Notes under the pieces: model-generated
Told to the model about the DNA's origin: nothing
The model's input: only the letters and a program-made list of their open reading frames with translations
Databases searched by the model: none
In this document: positions 8,126 through 16,248 of the stretch, in pieces
Position numbering within the stretch: position 1 is the stretch's first letter
How the letters are laid out: each line of letters opens with the position of its first letter
Source: JBBEAM01 sp040882845
GTDB taxonomy: Bacteria; Pseudomonadota; Alphaproteobacteria; Kiloniellales; DSM-21159
Reading direction: 5' to 3'
Length of the DNA: 64,000 nt
Assembly: GCA_040882845.1 (NCBI GenBank)
Contig: JBBEAM010000009.1
Span: forward strand, 310,001 to 374,000
Position numbers and translations under genes: made by a program

Positions 8126-9256
8126 ATGAGCGACGAAGAGATCTACAAGGGCCTCGCGGGAGTGACGGCCGACGAGACCGCCATCTCAAAGGTGATGCCC
8201 GAGACCAACTCCCTGACCTACCGCGGCTATGCGGTGCAGGAGCTGAGCGAGAGCGCCAGCTTCATGGAGACCGCCTACCTGATGTGGCACGGCGAGTTGC
8301 CGACCCAGGCCCAGCTCGACGCCCTGAAGCAGAAGGAGGTCGGCTACCGCGAGATCAGTCCCGAGCTGATCGCGGTGATCGGCAAGTTCCCCAAGGACGC
8401 CCACCCCATGGACACGGTGCGCACCGGCGTCTCCTTCCTCGGCATGGAGGACCCGGACTGCTGGGACAACGCGCCGGAGAAAAACCTGGAAAAGTCGATC
8501 AAGATGCTGGCGCGGATCCCGACCATCGTCGCCACCGACTACCGCTTTCGCAAGGGCCTCGAGCGCATCGCCCCGCGCGGCGATCTCGGCTACGCCGAGA
8601 ACTTCTTCAACATGTGCTTCGGCGAGGTGCCGGAGGCCGAGGTGCTGCGCTGCTTCGACGTCTCGATGATTCTCTACGCCGAGCACTCCTTCAACGCCTC
8701 GACCTTCACCGCGCGCACCATCATCTCCAGCCTCGCCGACATCTACGGCGCGGTGACCGGCGCCATCGCCTCGCTGAAGGGCCCGCTGCACGGCGGCGCC
8801 AACGAGGCGGTGATGCACATGCTGTTGGAGGTCGGCTCGCCGGACAAGGCCCAGGCCTGGATCGACGACGCCCTGGAGAACAAGAAGGTGGTCATGGGCT
8901 TCGGCCACCGGGTCTACCGCAAGGGCGATTCCCGCGTTCCCACCATGCACCAGGCCTTCCTCGACATGGCCAAGATCAAAGGCGGCGAGGACTGGGTGAG
9001 GATCGAGGAGATCGTCGAGAAGACCATGGTCGAGAAAAAGGGCATCTACCCCAACCTCGATTATCCGACCGGCCCCGCCTACTACATGATGGGCTTCGAC
9101 ATCGACCTCTTCACCCCGCTGTTCGTGATGAGCCGGATCACCGGCTGGACCGCGCACATCATCGAGCAGCTCGACGGCAACAAGCTGATCCGCCCGCTGT
9201 CGGCCTACAACGGCGTGCCGCAGCGCGCGGTGAAGCCGATCTCCGAGCGTGGCTGA
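8126..9256 (+). CDS. prpC: 2-methylcitrate synthase PrpC
   Basis: A 376-residue short citrate synthase of the PrpC type, joining propionyl-CoA and oxaloacetate. It shows the citrate synthase signature GFGHRVYRKGDSRVP at about residue 257-271, the catalytic-His segment LKGPLHGGANEAV at about 217-229, and an N-terminus (YKGLAGVTADETAISKV) typical of PrpC rather than GltA. It is the last gene of the thioesterase-prpD-prpB-prpC operon, with a 51-base gap after prpB and a GC-rich hairpin after its stop. Confidence 0.94.
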   Translation: MSDEEIYKGLAGVTADETAISKVMPETNSLTYRGYAVQELSESASFMETAYLMWHGELPTQAQLDALKQKEVGYREISPELIAVIGKFPKDAHPMDTVRTGVSFLGMEDPDCWDNAPEKNLEKSIKMLARIPTIVATDYRFRKGLERIAPRGDLGYAENFFNMCFGEVPEAEVLRCFDVSMILYAEHSFNASTFTARTIISSLADIYGAVTGAIASLKGPLHGGANEAVMHMLLEVGSPDKAQAWIDDALENKKVVMGFGHRVYRKGDSRVPTMHQAFLDMAKIKGGEDWVRIEEIVEKTMVEKKGIYPNLDYPTGPAYYMMGFDIDLFTPLFVMSRITGWTAHIIEQLDGNKLIRPLSAYNGVPQRAVKPISERG

Positions 9257-9275
9257 GAAAGCTTAGCTGCTATGC

Positions 9276-9300
9276 CCCGGCGGCGCTTGACGCCGCCGGG
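9276..9300 (+). terminator. Hairpin after prpC, possible weak terminator
   Basis: CCCGGCGGCG and CGCCGCCGGG pair perfectly around CTTGA, 20 bases after the prpC stop. A TTTT follows only after 15 more bases, so this may be a 3'-stabilising structure or a weak terminator rather than a classic one. Confidence 0.5.
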
Positions 9301-9322
9301 CCGCGCGGCGAGGCTTTTGCCC

Positions 9323-10105
9323 ATGAGAATCCTCGTCGTCATGCATCACAACAACGCGCCGTCGGGGGTCTGCGGCCAGGCCATCCTGGAGCGCGCGGGC
9401 TTCTACGACAGCTACCTGCCGACCGAGGGCTACGCCTCTCCGGCGCCGCACGAGCTGCGCGACCTGCCGGAAACGCCGGAGGGCTATGACGGCCTGCTGA
9501 TCCTCGGCGGCGTCATGGACGCCTGGAACGACGAGGTCTATCCGCACCTCGGCAAGACCGTCGCGCTGATCCGCGATTTCGCGGCGGCGGACAAGCCGGT
9601 GCTCGGCATCTGCCTCGGCTGCCAGTTGATCGCCCGCGCCTTCGGCGGCAAGGTCTACCGCCTGCCGGCCGAGGAGGTCGGCTTCTTGCCGCTCGAAACC
9701 ACCGGGGCCGGCAAGAGGGATCGCCTGCTGCAGGGTCTGGCCGAGCGGCCACATATCTTCCAGTGGCATCAGGACACCTACGACCTGCCCGAGGGCGCCG
9801 AACTGCTGATGACCGGCGAGACGGTTGCGAACCAGGCCTTCCGCCTCGGCGCGCGGACCTACGGCTTCCAGTGCCACTTCGAGGTCACCGCCGACATCGT
9901 GCGCGAGTGGTTGCGCCTCTATGGCCAGGCGGTGCGCGAGAAGCACCCCGGCTTCCTCGAGGACTTCGACCGCCAGATCCAGGCGCATATGCACGACTCC
10001 CGGCTCTTCGCCGAGGCGGTGACCGGCCGCTGGCTCGATCTCGTGGCGGAGAGCAAGACGGAGCGCACCGCCCGGCCCGTTGACGCGGCCAGGGAGCGCG
10101 CTTAA
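9323..10105 (+). CDS. Class I glutamine amidotransferase-like protein
   Basis: A 260-residue protein of the GMP-synthase-like amidotransferase group (COG0518). The nucleophile elbow is CLGCQLIARAFGG at about residue 95-107, with the first Cys likely catalytic. The later segments FQWHQDTYDLPEGA and YGFQCHFEV carry the His and Glu positions of the triad. No synthetase domain is attached, so it acts alone or with an unknown partner, possibly as a gamma-glutamyl hydrolase. That would fit the PuuB/PuuC-like genes elsewhere in the window, but PuuD proteins have different motifs, so this is only a possibility. Confidence 0.82.
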   Translation: MRILVVMHHNNAPSGVCGQAILERAGFYDSYLPTEGYASPAPHELRDLPETPEGYDGLLILGGVMDAWNDEVYPHLGKTVALIRDFAAADKPVLGICLGCQLIARAFGGKVYRLPAEEVGFLPLETTGAGKRDRLLQGLAERPHIFQWHQDTYDLPEGAELLMTGETVANQAFRLGARTYGFQCHFEVTADIVREWLRLYGQAVREKHPGFLEDFDRQIQAHMHDSRLFAEAVTGRWLDLVAESKTERTARPVDAARERA

Positions 10106-10205
10106 CGTTAGAGTTCTAATATATGAAAGTCGGAACGTGACAGTCGCTATCCCAGGAAAACGCCGCAGAGAGCGGTAACGGGCAGCCGCCCCTTGCCGCC
10201 GCGTG

Positions 10206-10233
10206 CCCCCGGCCTCTCGCCCGGGGGTTTTTT
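10206..10233 (+). terminator. Rho-independent terminator, possible attenuator before the MFS gene
   Basis: CCCCCGG and CCGGGGG pair around an 8-base loop and are followed at once by TTTTTT. It lies about 100 bases after the amidotransferase stop and 50 bases before the exporter start, so it could end the first gene's transcript or act in the leader of the second. Confidence 0.85.
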
Positions 10234-10283
10234 GTGCCCGCCGCCATCGGGGGGCGGTCTTCGACGGAACAACGTACAGAACC

Positions 10284-11477
10284 ATGAAGCTCTCCTCCGC
10301 CTCGCCGCCCCATCTGATCACGCTGATCCTGCTCGCCGCGCTGGCGACGCTCTCGTTGAATCTCTTCCTGCCCTCGCTGGCCAACATCGCCGCCGACTTC
10401 CAGGCGGATTACGCCGTGGTCAATCTCTCGATCGCCGGCTATCTCGCGGTTACCGCCGTGCTGCAGCTGGTGATCGGCCCGCTGTCGGACCGTTACGGCC
10501 GGCGGCCGATCCTGCTGATCGCCGTCGCCCTCTTCGTCGCCGCTTCGCTGGGCTGCGCGCTCTCCCAGGACGTCTGGAGCTTCCTTGCCTTCCGCATCCT
10601 GCAGGGGGCGATCATCTCCGGCTGGGTGCTCTCCCTCGCCGTGATCCGCGACACCGTCCCGGCGCAGCAGGCGGCCAGCCTGATGGGTTATCTCAGCATG
10701 GCCATGGCCGTCGCGCCGATGCTCGGGCCGATGCTGGGCGGCGTGCTCGACGCGCTGTTCGGCTGGCGCGCGAGCTTCTATGCCTTTACCGGCTTCGGGG
10801 TGGCACTGCTGGTCCTGACCTGGCTCGACCTCGGCGAGACCAATACCTCCAAAGCCGCAACCTTCGGCGAGCAGCTGCACAGCTATCCCGCCCTGCTCGG
10901 CTCCGGCCGCTTCTGGGGCTACGCCCTCTGCATGGCCTTCTCGACCGCAGCCTTCTACGCCTTTCTCAGCGGCGTGCCGCTGGTCGCCCGGGGGACGCTC
11001 AACCTGCCACCGGAACAGCTCGGCTTCTACATGGGCAGCATCACCGGCGGCTTCTTCCTCGGCAGCTTCCTCTCGGGACGCTATGCCAAGCGCTTCGCGC
11101 TGACCACGACGATCCTCTGCGGCCGCATCCTCGCCTGCCTCGGCCCGAGCCTCGGCCTGATCTTCGTGTTTTCCGGGCTGATCAACGAGCTGACCATCTT
11201 CGGCGCGACGCTCTGCGTCGGCATGGGCAACGGCCTGACCATCCCGAGCGCCAACGCCGGCGCACTCTCGGTCCGCCCGGAGCTGACCGGCAGCGCCTCA
11301 GGACTTGCCGGCGCACTGATGGTCGGAATAGGTGCGCTGGTCGCCACGGTCACGGGCCTGATCGTGACCGAAGGCAACGCGGCCCCCGCCCTGCTCGCGC
11401 TGATGCTCGCCTGTTCCACCTTTGCCTTGCTGTCGCTGCTCTGGGTGCGCGCGCTCGAAGCCCGGACGCGAAGCTAG
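10284..11477 (+). CDS. MFS drug-resistance transporter, Bcr/CflA type
   Basis: A 397-residue, 12-helix major facilitator superfamily exporter. ATG 10284 follows the leader terminator. The cytoplasmic loop 2-3 motif appears as GPLSDRYGRRPILL at about residue 66-79. The motif C-like stretch in TM5 (MAVAPMLGPMLGGVLDALFG, then WR) at about 137-158 marks it as a drug:H+ antiporter of the Bcr/CflA group, which exports bicyclomycin, sulfonamides or cysteine-pathway compounds. The substrate here is unknown. Confidence 0.88.
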   Translation: MKLSSASPPHLITLILLAALATLSLNLFLPSLANIAADFQADYAVVNLSIAGYLAVTAVLQLVIGPLSDRYGRRPILLIAVALFVAASLGCALSQDVWSFLAFRILQGAIISGWVLSLAVIRDTVPAQQAASLMGYLSMAMAVAPMLGPMLGGVLDALFGWRASFYAFTGFGVALLVLTWLDLGETNTSKAATFGEQLHSYPALLGSGRFWGYALCMAFSTAAFYAFLSGVPLVARGTLNLPPEQLGFYMGSITGGFFLGSFLSGRYAKRFALTTTILCGRILACLGPSLGLIFVFSGLINELTIFGATLCVGMGNGLTIPSANAGALSVRPELTGSASGLAGALMVGIGALVATVTGLIVTEGNAAPALLALMLACSTFALLSLLWVRALEARTRS

Positions 11478-11478
11478 C

Positions 11479-12315
11479 TTACGGCAGGCTGAGCGAACCG
11501 AGAAAGCGGTCCACCGCAGCGGTGTAGGCGGCTTCCTCACCGAGCTCGGCGTTGATGTCGCCGTGGGAGAGATCGATCGGCAGCACCTCCGCCCGCCCGC
11601 CAAGGGAGCCCGCCCGCGCGGCGAAGCCCTCCGCCTGGGCGCAGGCTGTCGTACGGCGGCTGGAGCAGACCATCAGCATCGGCGGCGGCGCCTGCTCCAT
11701 GATCAAAGTCGGCGAGGCCATTCGCCAAAAATCGGGATCCTCCCCGAAGGCCCGGTCGTAGAGCCTGAAATGCCGCTCTTGCATGATCGCGACGACATCG
11801 TAGGCGGCGCTGTCGAGGGCCACGGTCCCGAGCCAGGGCCGGGCGCCGGCCCGCCGGGTATAGGCGGGGTCGGCAGAGAGCAGGGTCACCAAGTGCGCCC
11901 CGGCGGAGTGTCCCATCAGGACGAATCGCTCCGGGTCGCCGCCCCAGGACCCGGCGCTGTTCTGCGCAAAAGCGAGCGCGCGGGCGAGGTCCTCGGCCTG
12001 CCGCAATGGATCGGCGTCCGGGACCAGACGGTAGCCGGCGGAAACGAAGATATAGCCCTTTGAAAGCCAGTGCTCGGCCTTGGCGCCGACCACGTTGCGG
12101 CTGGTCTTCGAGCCGATCGCCCAGGCGCCGCCGTGGACCATGAAGATGACCGGCGCGGCCTTGGGAAGATCCGGCAGATAGACGTCGATCTTCTGCCGCT
12201 CGTGCTGGCCGTAGGCGAGATCGCGCAGTTCCTCCTCGGCGAGGGCCGGAGCGCAGAGCAGCAGTCCGAGTGCTGCCACGGCGGCCGTGCGGACCAGCCT
12301 CGTCGTCACTGCCAT
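11479..12315 (-). CDS. Secreted alpha/beta hydrolase (esterase/lipase, HSL-like)
   Basis: A 278-residue protein. ATG 12313-12315 was chosen because an AAGGAG site precedes it and it opens a Sec signal peptide (VAALGLLLCAPALAEE, cleavage after ALA at about residue 26). The oxyanion-hole motif HGGAWAIGS at about 59-67 and the nucleophile elbow GHSAGAH at about 134-140 (catalytic Ser) define the hormone-sensitive-lipase-like family. Asp and His candidates are in the C-terminal part (DLSHGD). It is likely a periplasmic carboxylesterase; the substrate is unknown. Its stop lies 1 base from the convergent exporter gene. Confidence 0.85.
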   Translation of the reverse strand: MAVTTRLVRTAAVAALGLLLCAPALAEEELRDLAYGQHERQKIDVYLPDLPKAAPVIFMVHGGAWAIGSKTSRNVVGAKAEHWLSKGYIFVSAGYRLVPDADPLRQAEDLARALAFAQNSAGSWGGDPERFVLMGHSAGAHLVTLLSADPAYTRRAGARPWLGTVALDSAAYDVVAIMQERHFRLYDRAFGEDPDFWRMASPTLIMEQAPPPMLMVCSSRRTTACAQAEGFAARAGSLGGRAEVLPIDLSHGDINAELGEEAAYTAAVDRFLGSLSLP

Positions 12316-12376
12316 CTCTCCACGCTCCTTCGTGTTCTCCTGCCCGTTGTACGCAGACGCCGGGCCCGGCGTTGCC

Positions 12377-13054
12377 TCAACAGGCCGCGACGATGTCCCG
12401 CAGCTGGCTGCGCAGCAGGCCCTTGCTGGGCGAGAAGGAGCCGTCGAAGGCCGCCGAGCCGATGGTGAAAGCATCGACGCCGGCCGCCTTCAGCTGGCCG
12501 ATCCGCTCAGCCGAATCGATCGAGCCGGCGCAGATCAGTTCCCCCGCGCCGGGGCCGCTGCCGAGGGCTTCGCGCGCGGCCCGGATCAGCTCCAGGGGCT
12601 CCGCGTCGATCGCGCGGAAGGCCAGCAGATCGGCGCCGGCACAGCCCATTTTCAGGAAATCCCGGCAATGCTCGGCGATCTGTTCCGGCGCGCCGCCGAG
12701 CAACGTCGGATGGCCGATCGGCAGGCCGGGGAAGGGATAGAAGGCGATGCCGCTGCCGGCCAGGACATTCAGGATCGCCGCCGCGTCGCTGCCGCCGAGC
12801 AGGCGGTCGACGCCGATCTCCACTGCCGCACGGGCGGAGCGCAGGCAGTCCTCCGGCGTGGTGCTGACCACTTCCATGTAGCTGATCGCGCCGCTTTGTT
12901 TGATCGCCCGGTTGAGGGTCTTCAGGGTTTCCAGCTCGACGCCGATGTCCTTGAAGCCGAGATGGCCGATGCCGAGGCCCGAGACCGCGTCGAGCACCTC
13001 CAGGCAGTCCTCGACCGTCTGATCGCTGCGGGTCAGCATGAAGATGAAGTCCAT
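12377..13054 (-). CDS. TIM-barrel protein of unknown function
   Basis: A 225-residue soluble protein with repeating beta-alpha units and a C-terminal phosphate-binding-like segment: AGSIDS at about residue 175, and GVDAFTIGSAAFDG at about 192-205. This resembles ribulose-phosphate-binding barrels such as HisA/HisF or indole-3-glycerol phosphate synthase. Relatives are sometimes labelled 4-hydroxythreonine-4-phosphate dehydrogenase, but the metal-binding His residues of PdxA are not visible, so I do not accept that label. It is followed by the secreted esterase gene and preceded by an alpha/beta hydrolase gene on the same strand. Confidence 0.68.
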   Translation of the reverse strand: MDFIFMLTRSDQTVEDCLEVLDAVSGLGIGHLGFKDIGVELETLKTLNRAIKQSGAISYMEVVSTTPEDCLRSARAAVEIGVDRLLGGSDAAAILNVLAGSGIAFYPFPGLPIGHPTLLGGAPEQIAEHCRDFLKMGCAGADLLAFRAIDAEPLELIRAAREALGSGPGAGELICAGSIDSAERIGQLKAAGVDAFTIGSAAFDGSFSPSKGLLRSQLRDIVAAC

Positions 13055-13102
13055 CGCGCCTCCTGCTTGCGAGCCTAGCAGAGGTGGGGCGGAATCGCAG
13101 GC

Positions 13103-13900
13103 TCAGACGAAGCGGGACTCCAGCCAGGCGAGCAGCGGTTCGGCGGCCGCGCGCCAGTCCTTTTCCAGCATCATGGCGTGGCCGAGCTTGGGAATGCGCC
13201 GCGGCTCCGTCGCATAGGCCCGCGCCGTGGCCGCGATATCGCTCCAGGGCAGCATGGCATCCGCCTCGGCGCCGAGCACCAAGGCCGGCGGCAGGCGCCC
13301 CGGATCGAGCCGCGGCAGATCGAAGCCCAGCAGATCCCAGACCACGCGTTTGGATTCCCGCTGCATCCCCGCCAGATAGCGGCGGCCCCGCGCATCGGGC
13401 AGCGGCTGCGCGAACAACTGGGCATCCATCCCCTCCGGCGAGACCACCGAGGGACCGAAGCCGTGGATCAGCATCAGCCGCTGGTAAAGCCAGGGGTTGC
13501 CGAGGGCGAGGTAGATGTTCGAGGAGGCCAGCCCATAGGGCGAAACCGAATTCATCAGCACCATGGCGGGCGCTGAAAGCGTCTCCAGGGTCTTCTGGAC
13601 CACGGCCCCACCCATCGAATGACCGATCAGCACCGGCGCGGCATCCAGGGCCTGCGCGGTCGCGGCGACATCGGCGCTGTAGTCCAAGAGGCTGGCCGTC
13701 GCGAGGTCTTCGCGCCCCGCGCTGTTGCCGTGGCCGCGCTGGCTGAGCGCGTAGCTCGGATAGCCCGCTGCGGCGAAGTAGGGCAGGAAGTGCTCGTCCC
13801 AGACCCAGGCGCTGACGAAGGCGCCATGCACGAAGAGCAGCGGCGGGCGCCCGCCGCCGGCAGCCGAAGCGGGCTGTCGGTCGATGATTTCGAGCTGCAC
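13103..13900 (-). CDS. Cytoplasmic alpha/beta hydrolase
   Basis: A 265-residue protein counted from GTG 13898-13900 (VQLEIIDRQ), where the fold begins. An in-frame ATG at 13967-13969 would add 23 residues (MGDGYICNRR...) that do not look like part of the fold. The oxyanion segment LLFVHGAFVSAWVWDEHF at about 21-38 and the nucleophile elbow GHSMGG at about 91-96 (Ser) are clear. The catalytic His is likely in LGHAMMLE near the end. The family includes esterases and haloperoxidase-like hydrolases; the substrate is unknown. Confidence 0.83.
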   Translation of the reverse strand: MQLEIIDRQPASAAGGGRPPLLFVHGAFVSAWVWDEHFLPYFAAAGYPSYALSQRGHGNSAGREDLATASLLDYSADVAATAQALDAAPVLIGHSMGGAVVQKTLETLSAPAMVLMNSVSPYGLASSNIYLALGNPWLYQRLMLIHGFGPSVVSPEGMDAQLFAQPLPDARGRRYLAGMQRESKRVVWDLLGFDLPRLDPGRLPPALVLGAEADAMLPWSDIAATARAYATEPRRIPKLGHAMMLEKDWRAAAEPLLAWLESRFV

Positions 13901-13993
13901 GGGGGATCCTGTTTCGCGAGGGCGATAAAAAAGCGCCGGACGGCGATTGCAGATATAGCCGTCCCCCACGCCGAAGCAAGTAGAAGCGCCGGG

Positions 13994-14194
13994 CTAGTCT
14001 TCGCTCCAGCTCCTATCGCGCTGCAGACGCTGGTGGCGCAGGCTGCAGGTCTCGCAGGCCTGCCCCTCCTCGAAAGCCGGCAGGCCGGCGCCGGCTTCCG
14101 CCGCCGGGCCGCCACTGTCCAGCGCCCAGTAGGCGAGCGCGCCGCCGCAGAGGGCGAGGACCGCGAGCAGCGAAAGGAGGGTAACGGTCTTCAT
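13994..14194 (-). CDS. Small membrane-anchored or secreted protein
   Basis: A 66-residue protein from ATG 14192-14194, preceded by CGAAGGGATAC-like purine-rich sequence. Residues 4-24 form one hydrophobic segment (VTLLSLLAVLALCGGALAYW). The remainder is acidic, then basic, with a CETC pair (EGQACETCSLRHQRLQRD) that could bind a metal or form a disulfide in the periplasm. No family recognised. Codon bias matches the neighbours. Confidence 0.45.
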   Translation of the reverse strand: MKTVTLLSLLAVLALCGGALAYWALDSGGPAAEAGAGLPAFEEGQACETCSLRHQRLQRDRSWSED

Positions 14195-14425
14195 GCCTTC
14201 AGGATGCCAGAATTCGAAGCCAGGATGTATCCCTTCAGGCAGCGGCCGGGAAGACGGTGGCACTTATCATGCGAGCAGATAGCCGCTGGCGATGACGCGG
14301 GAACTTGCAGCAAGTCATTCGATTTCTACGGATTTGCCAAGGCAAAGCGCCAACAGCTAGACTTAAGCTGAGGAACCGCATCAATCGCAGAGCTATTTCA
14401 GCAGGAAAAACAGGGGAAACCAAAG

Positions 14426-15571
14426 ATGGGTTCAGATAATAACGGTGGGGCTCCAAGCCGTCGCGGCGTCTCTAGAAGAAGACTATTAACGCTCGGTGCC
14501 ATTGCCACAGCCGCTGGCATCGGAGGTTTGGGATACTGGTATTTCCGCCGCCCGGCGCCGACTCCAGATGCGGCCTACTTTACTTGGGGAGGATATGACC
14601 TCCCTGAAATGCATCCCGGCTACATAGAAAAATACGGCAAATCGCCCGAAATGCCGGTCTTCGCCGACGCAGAGGAGGCCTTTCAGAAATTGCAGGCCGG
14701 TTTCGTCGCCGATGTAATCCACCCCTGCAGCGGCGATACGCCGCGCTGGAAGGAAGCCGGCCTGATCCAGGCGATCGACACCTCCAAGCTGTCGAACTTC
14801 CCGGACATAAATCCCGCGCTGCTCAAAATCGGCGGCACGCAGTTCGACGGCGAGCAGTACTTCATGCCCTGGGAATGGGGCCAGACCTCGATCACCTACC
14901 GCACCGACCTGGTTGAGGTGCCGCCGGAAGGCGAATCCTGGTCGATGCTGTGGAACCCGGACTACGCCGGCAAGATCCACATGATGGCCGCCGCCGAGGA
15001 CGCCTGGTGGTGCGCCGCGATCTACGCCGGGATCGACGTCACCAAGACCAACGATGACGGCCTGATCACGGTCACCGAGGCCGAGATCCAGCGGGTCCGC
15101 AAGCTGCTGACCGATCAGCGCGATCTGGTCCGCCTCTATTCCAGCGACATGACCACGATCGAACAGGCGCTGGCTTCCGGCGAGCTGGTCGCTGCCATGA
15201 CCTGGAACGAATCGCCCCTGGCGCTGCAGGGCGAGGGCATCCCGGTCAAGTTCGCCGATCCCAAGGAAGGCGCGCTGACCTGGTGCTGCGGACTGGTGCT
15301 GCATAGCGAGGCACCAGCGCTTGAGAAGGCGCTGGCACTGATGGATGCGATGGTCTCACCCGAAGTCGGCCAGTACTGCATCGAGGAGTTCGGCTACGGC
15401 CATTCCAACGTCAAGGCTTTCGAGCTGGTGGCCGAAGAGGATCTCACCGCGCGCGGCCTGACCAAGAACCCCATGGAAACCATCGCCAAGGGTCACTTCG
15501 TCAACGCGGTCGATCCGACGGTGCAGACCGCGATCAACCGCGACTGGGAAGAGATTATCGCCGGCTTCTAA
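14426..15571 (+). CDS. Polyamine-type ABC transporter substrate-binding protein (orphan)
   Basis: A 381-residue PotD/PotF-like periplasmic binding protein. The N-terminus has a twin-arginine signal (SRRRLLTLGAIATAAGIGG, about residues 15-33) with no obvious AxA cleavage site; it runs into YWYFRRPAP, so the protein may stay anchored. The family segments TWGGYDLPEMHPGYIEKYG and FMPWEWGQTSITYRTDLV are typical of spermidine/putrescine-binding proteins. No permease or ATPase gene is adjacent; the nearest set without a binding protein is at 33957-36814. A terminator follows, so this gene is its own unit. Confidence 0.88.
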   Translation: MGSDNNGGAPSRRGVSRRRLLTLGAIATAAGIGGLGYWYFRRPAPTPDAAYFTWGGYDLPEMHPGYIEKYGKSPEMPVFADAEEAFQKLQAGFVADVIHPCSGDTPRWKEAGLIQAIDTSKLSNFPDINPALLKIGGTQFDGEQYFMPWEWGQTSITYRTDLVEVPPEGESWSMLWNPDYAGKIHMMAAAEDAWWCAAIYAGIDVTKTNDDGLITVTEAEIQRVRKLLTDQRDLVRLYSSDMTTIEQALASGELVAAMTWNESPLALQGEGIPVKFADPKEGALTWCCGLVLHSEAPALEKALALMDAMVSPEVGQYCIEEFGYGHSNVKAFELVAEEDLTARGLTKNPMETIAKGHFVNAVDPTVQTAINRDWEEIIAGF

Positions 15572-15598
15572 ATCGAAGCGACGATCTTCGCGAAGCGA

Positions 15599-15630
15599 GG
15601 GGCCGCGGCAAACCGCGGCCCCTTTGCGTT
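15599..15630 (+). terminator. Rho-independent terminator
   Basis: GGGGCCGCGG and CCGCGGCCCC pair over 10 bases around a CAAA loop, followed by TTTGCGTTT. It lies 28 bases after the binding-protein stop. Confidence 0.82.
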
Positions 15631-15657
15631 TCGGCCGGATCAGGGCAAGCTAGGCGC

Positions 15658-16248
15658 ATGACGCAGCTACTTACCGAAGCGACCCCGGTCGACGATGCCG
15701 CGCTGACCGCGCTCGCCCACCTGCCAACGGCGAGCCTGCCGGCGGTTGTCAGCGACGGATTCTATGGCAAGCTCACGGACCGCGACCTGATGCGCCTGGC
15801 GGTGCTGCTGGCGAAGAAGGGCTATGACGAGGGTGGCTGCCCGATCGGCGCGGTGATCGTCGACAATGCCAGCCGGCGCATTCTCGGCAAGGGGCACAAC
15901 ACCCTGGTGCAGGAGAACCATCCCTACAATCACGGCGAGACGGCGGCGATCCGCGATGCCGGACGCCTGGATTTCAGCAGGACGACGCTGTTCACCTCGC
16001 TCAGTCCATGCGATGTCTGCGCCACCCTGCTCTACATGCGGCAGTTCGCGCGGCTGGTGGTCGGCGACGTCACCTCGGCCTCGGGCAACGAGGAGATGCT
16101 GCGCGGCAAGGGCCTGCAGGTCGATATCCTGGAAGACGAGATGGGTATCGCGCTCTACGCCAAGTTCCACGCGGAGAAGCCCGAACTCGATCTGGAGGAT
16201 TGGATGGGCAAGGCCGCCGTCGCACAGGGCGGCAAGCGCCTGACCTAA
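15658..16248 (+). CDS. Cytidine/cytosine deaminase-like nucleoside deaminase
   Basis: A 196-residue zinc-dependent deaminase of the CDA fold, in the group with yeast cytosine deaminase and tRNA/guanine deaminases. Zinc ligands and the catalytic Glu are visible in NHGETAAIRDAG at about residue 99-110 (His and Glu) and SPCDVCATLLYM at about 124-135 (two Cys). An N-terminal extension of about 40 residues precedes the catalytic domain. The substrate could be cytosine, creatinine-like or another cyclic amine-bearing compound. Its end overlaps the convergent methyltransferase gene by 4 bases. Confidence 0.85.
   Translation: MTQLLTEATPVDDAALTALAHLPTASLPAVVSDGFYGKLTDRDLMRLAVLLAKKGYDEGGCPIGAVIVDNASRRILGKGHNTLVQENHPYNHGETAAIRDAGRLDFSRTTLFTSLSPCDVCATLLYMRQFARLVVGDVTSASGNEEMLRGKGLQVDILEDEMGIALYAKFHAEKPELDLEDWMGKAAVAQGGKRLT

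Noticed and set aside
12357..12372. ACGCCGGGCCCGGCGT perfect palindrome
   Set aside because: It has no loop and no T-run, and lies just after a gene end in GC-rich DNA where short GC palindromes are expected by chance; too weak to call an operator or terminator.
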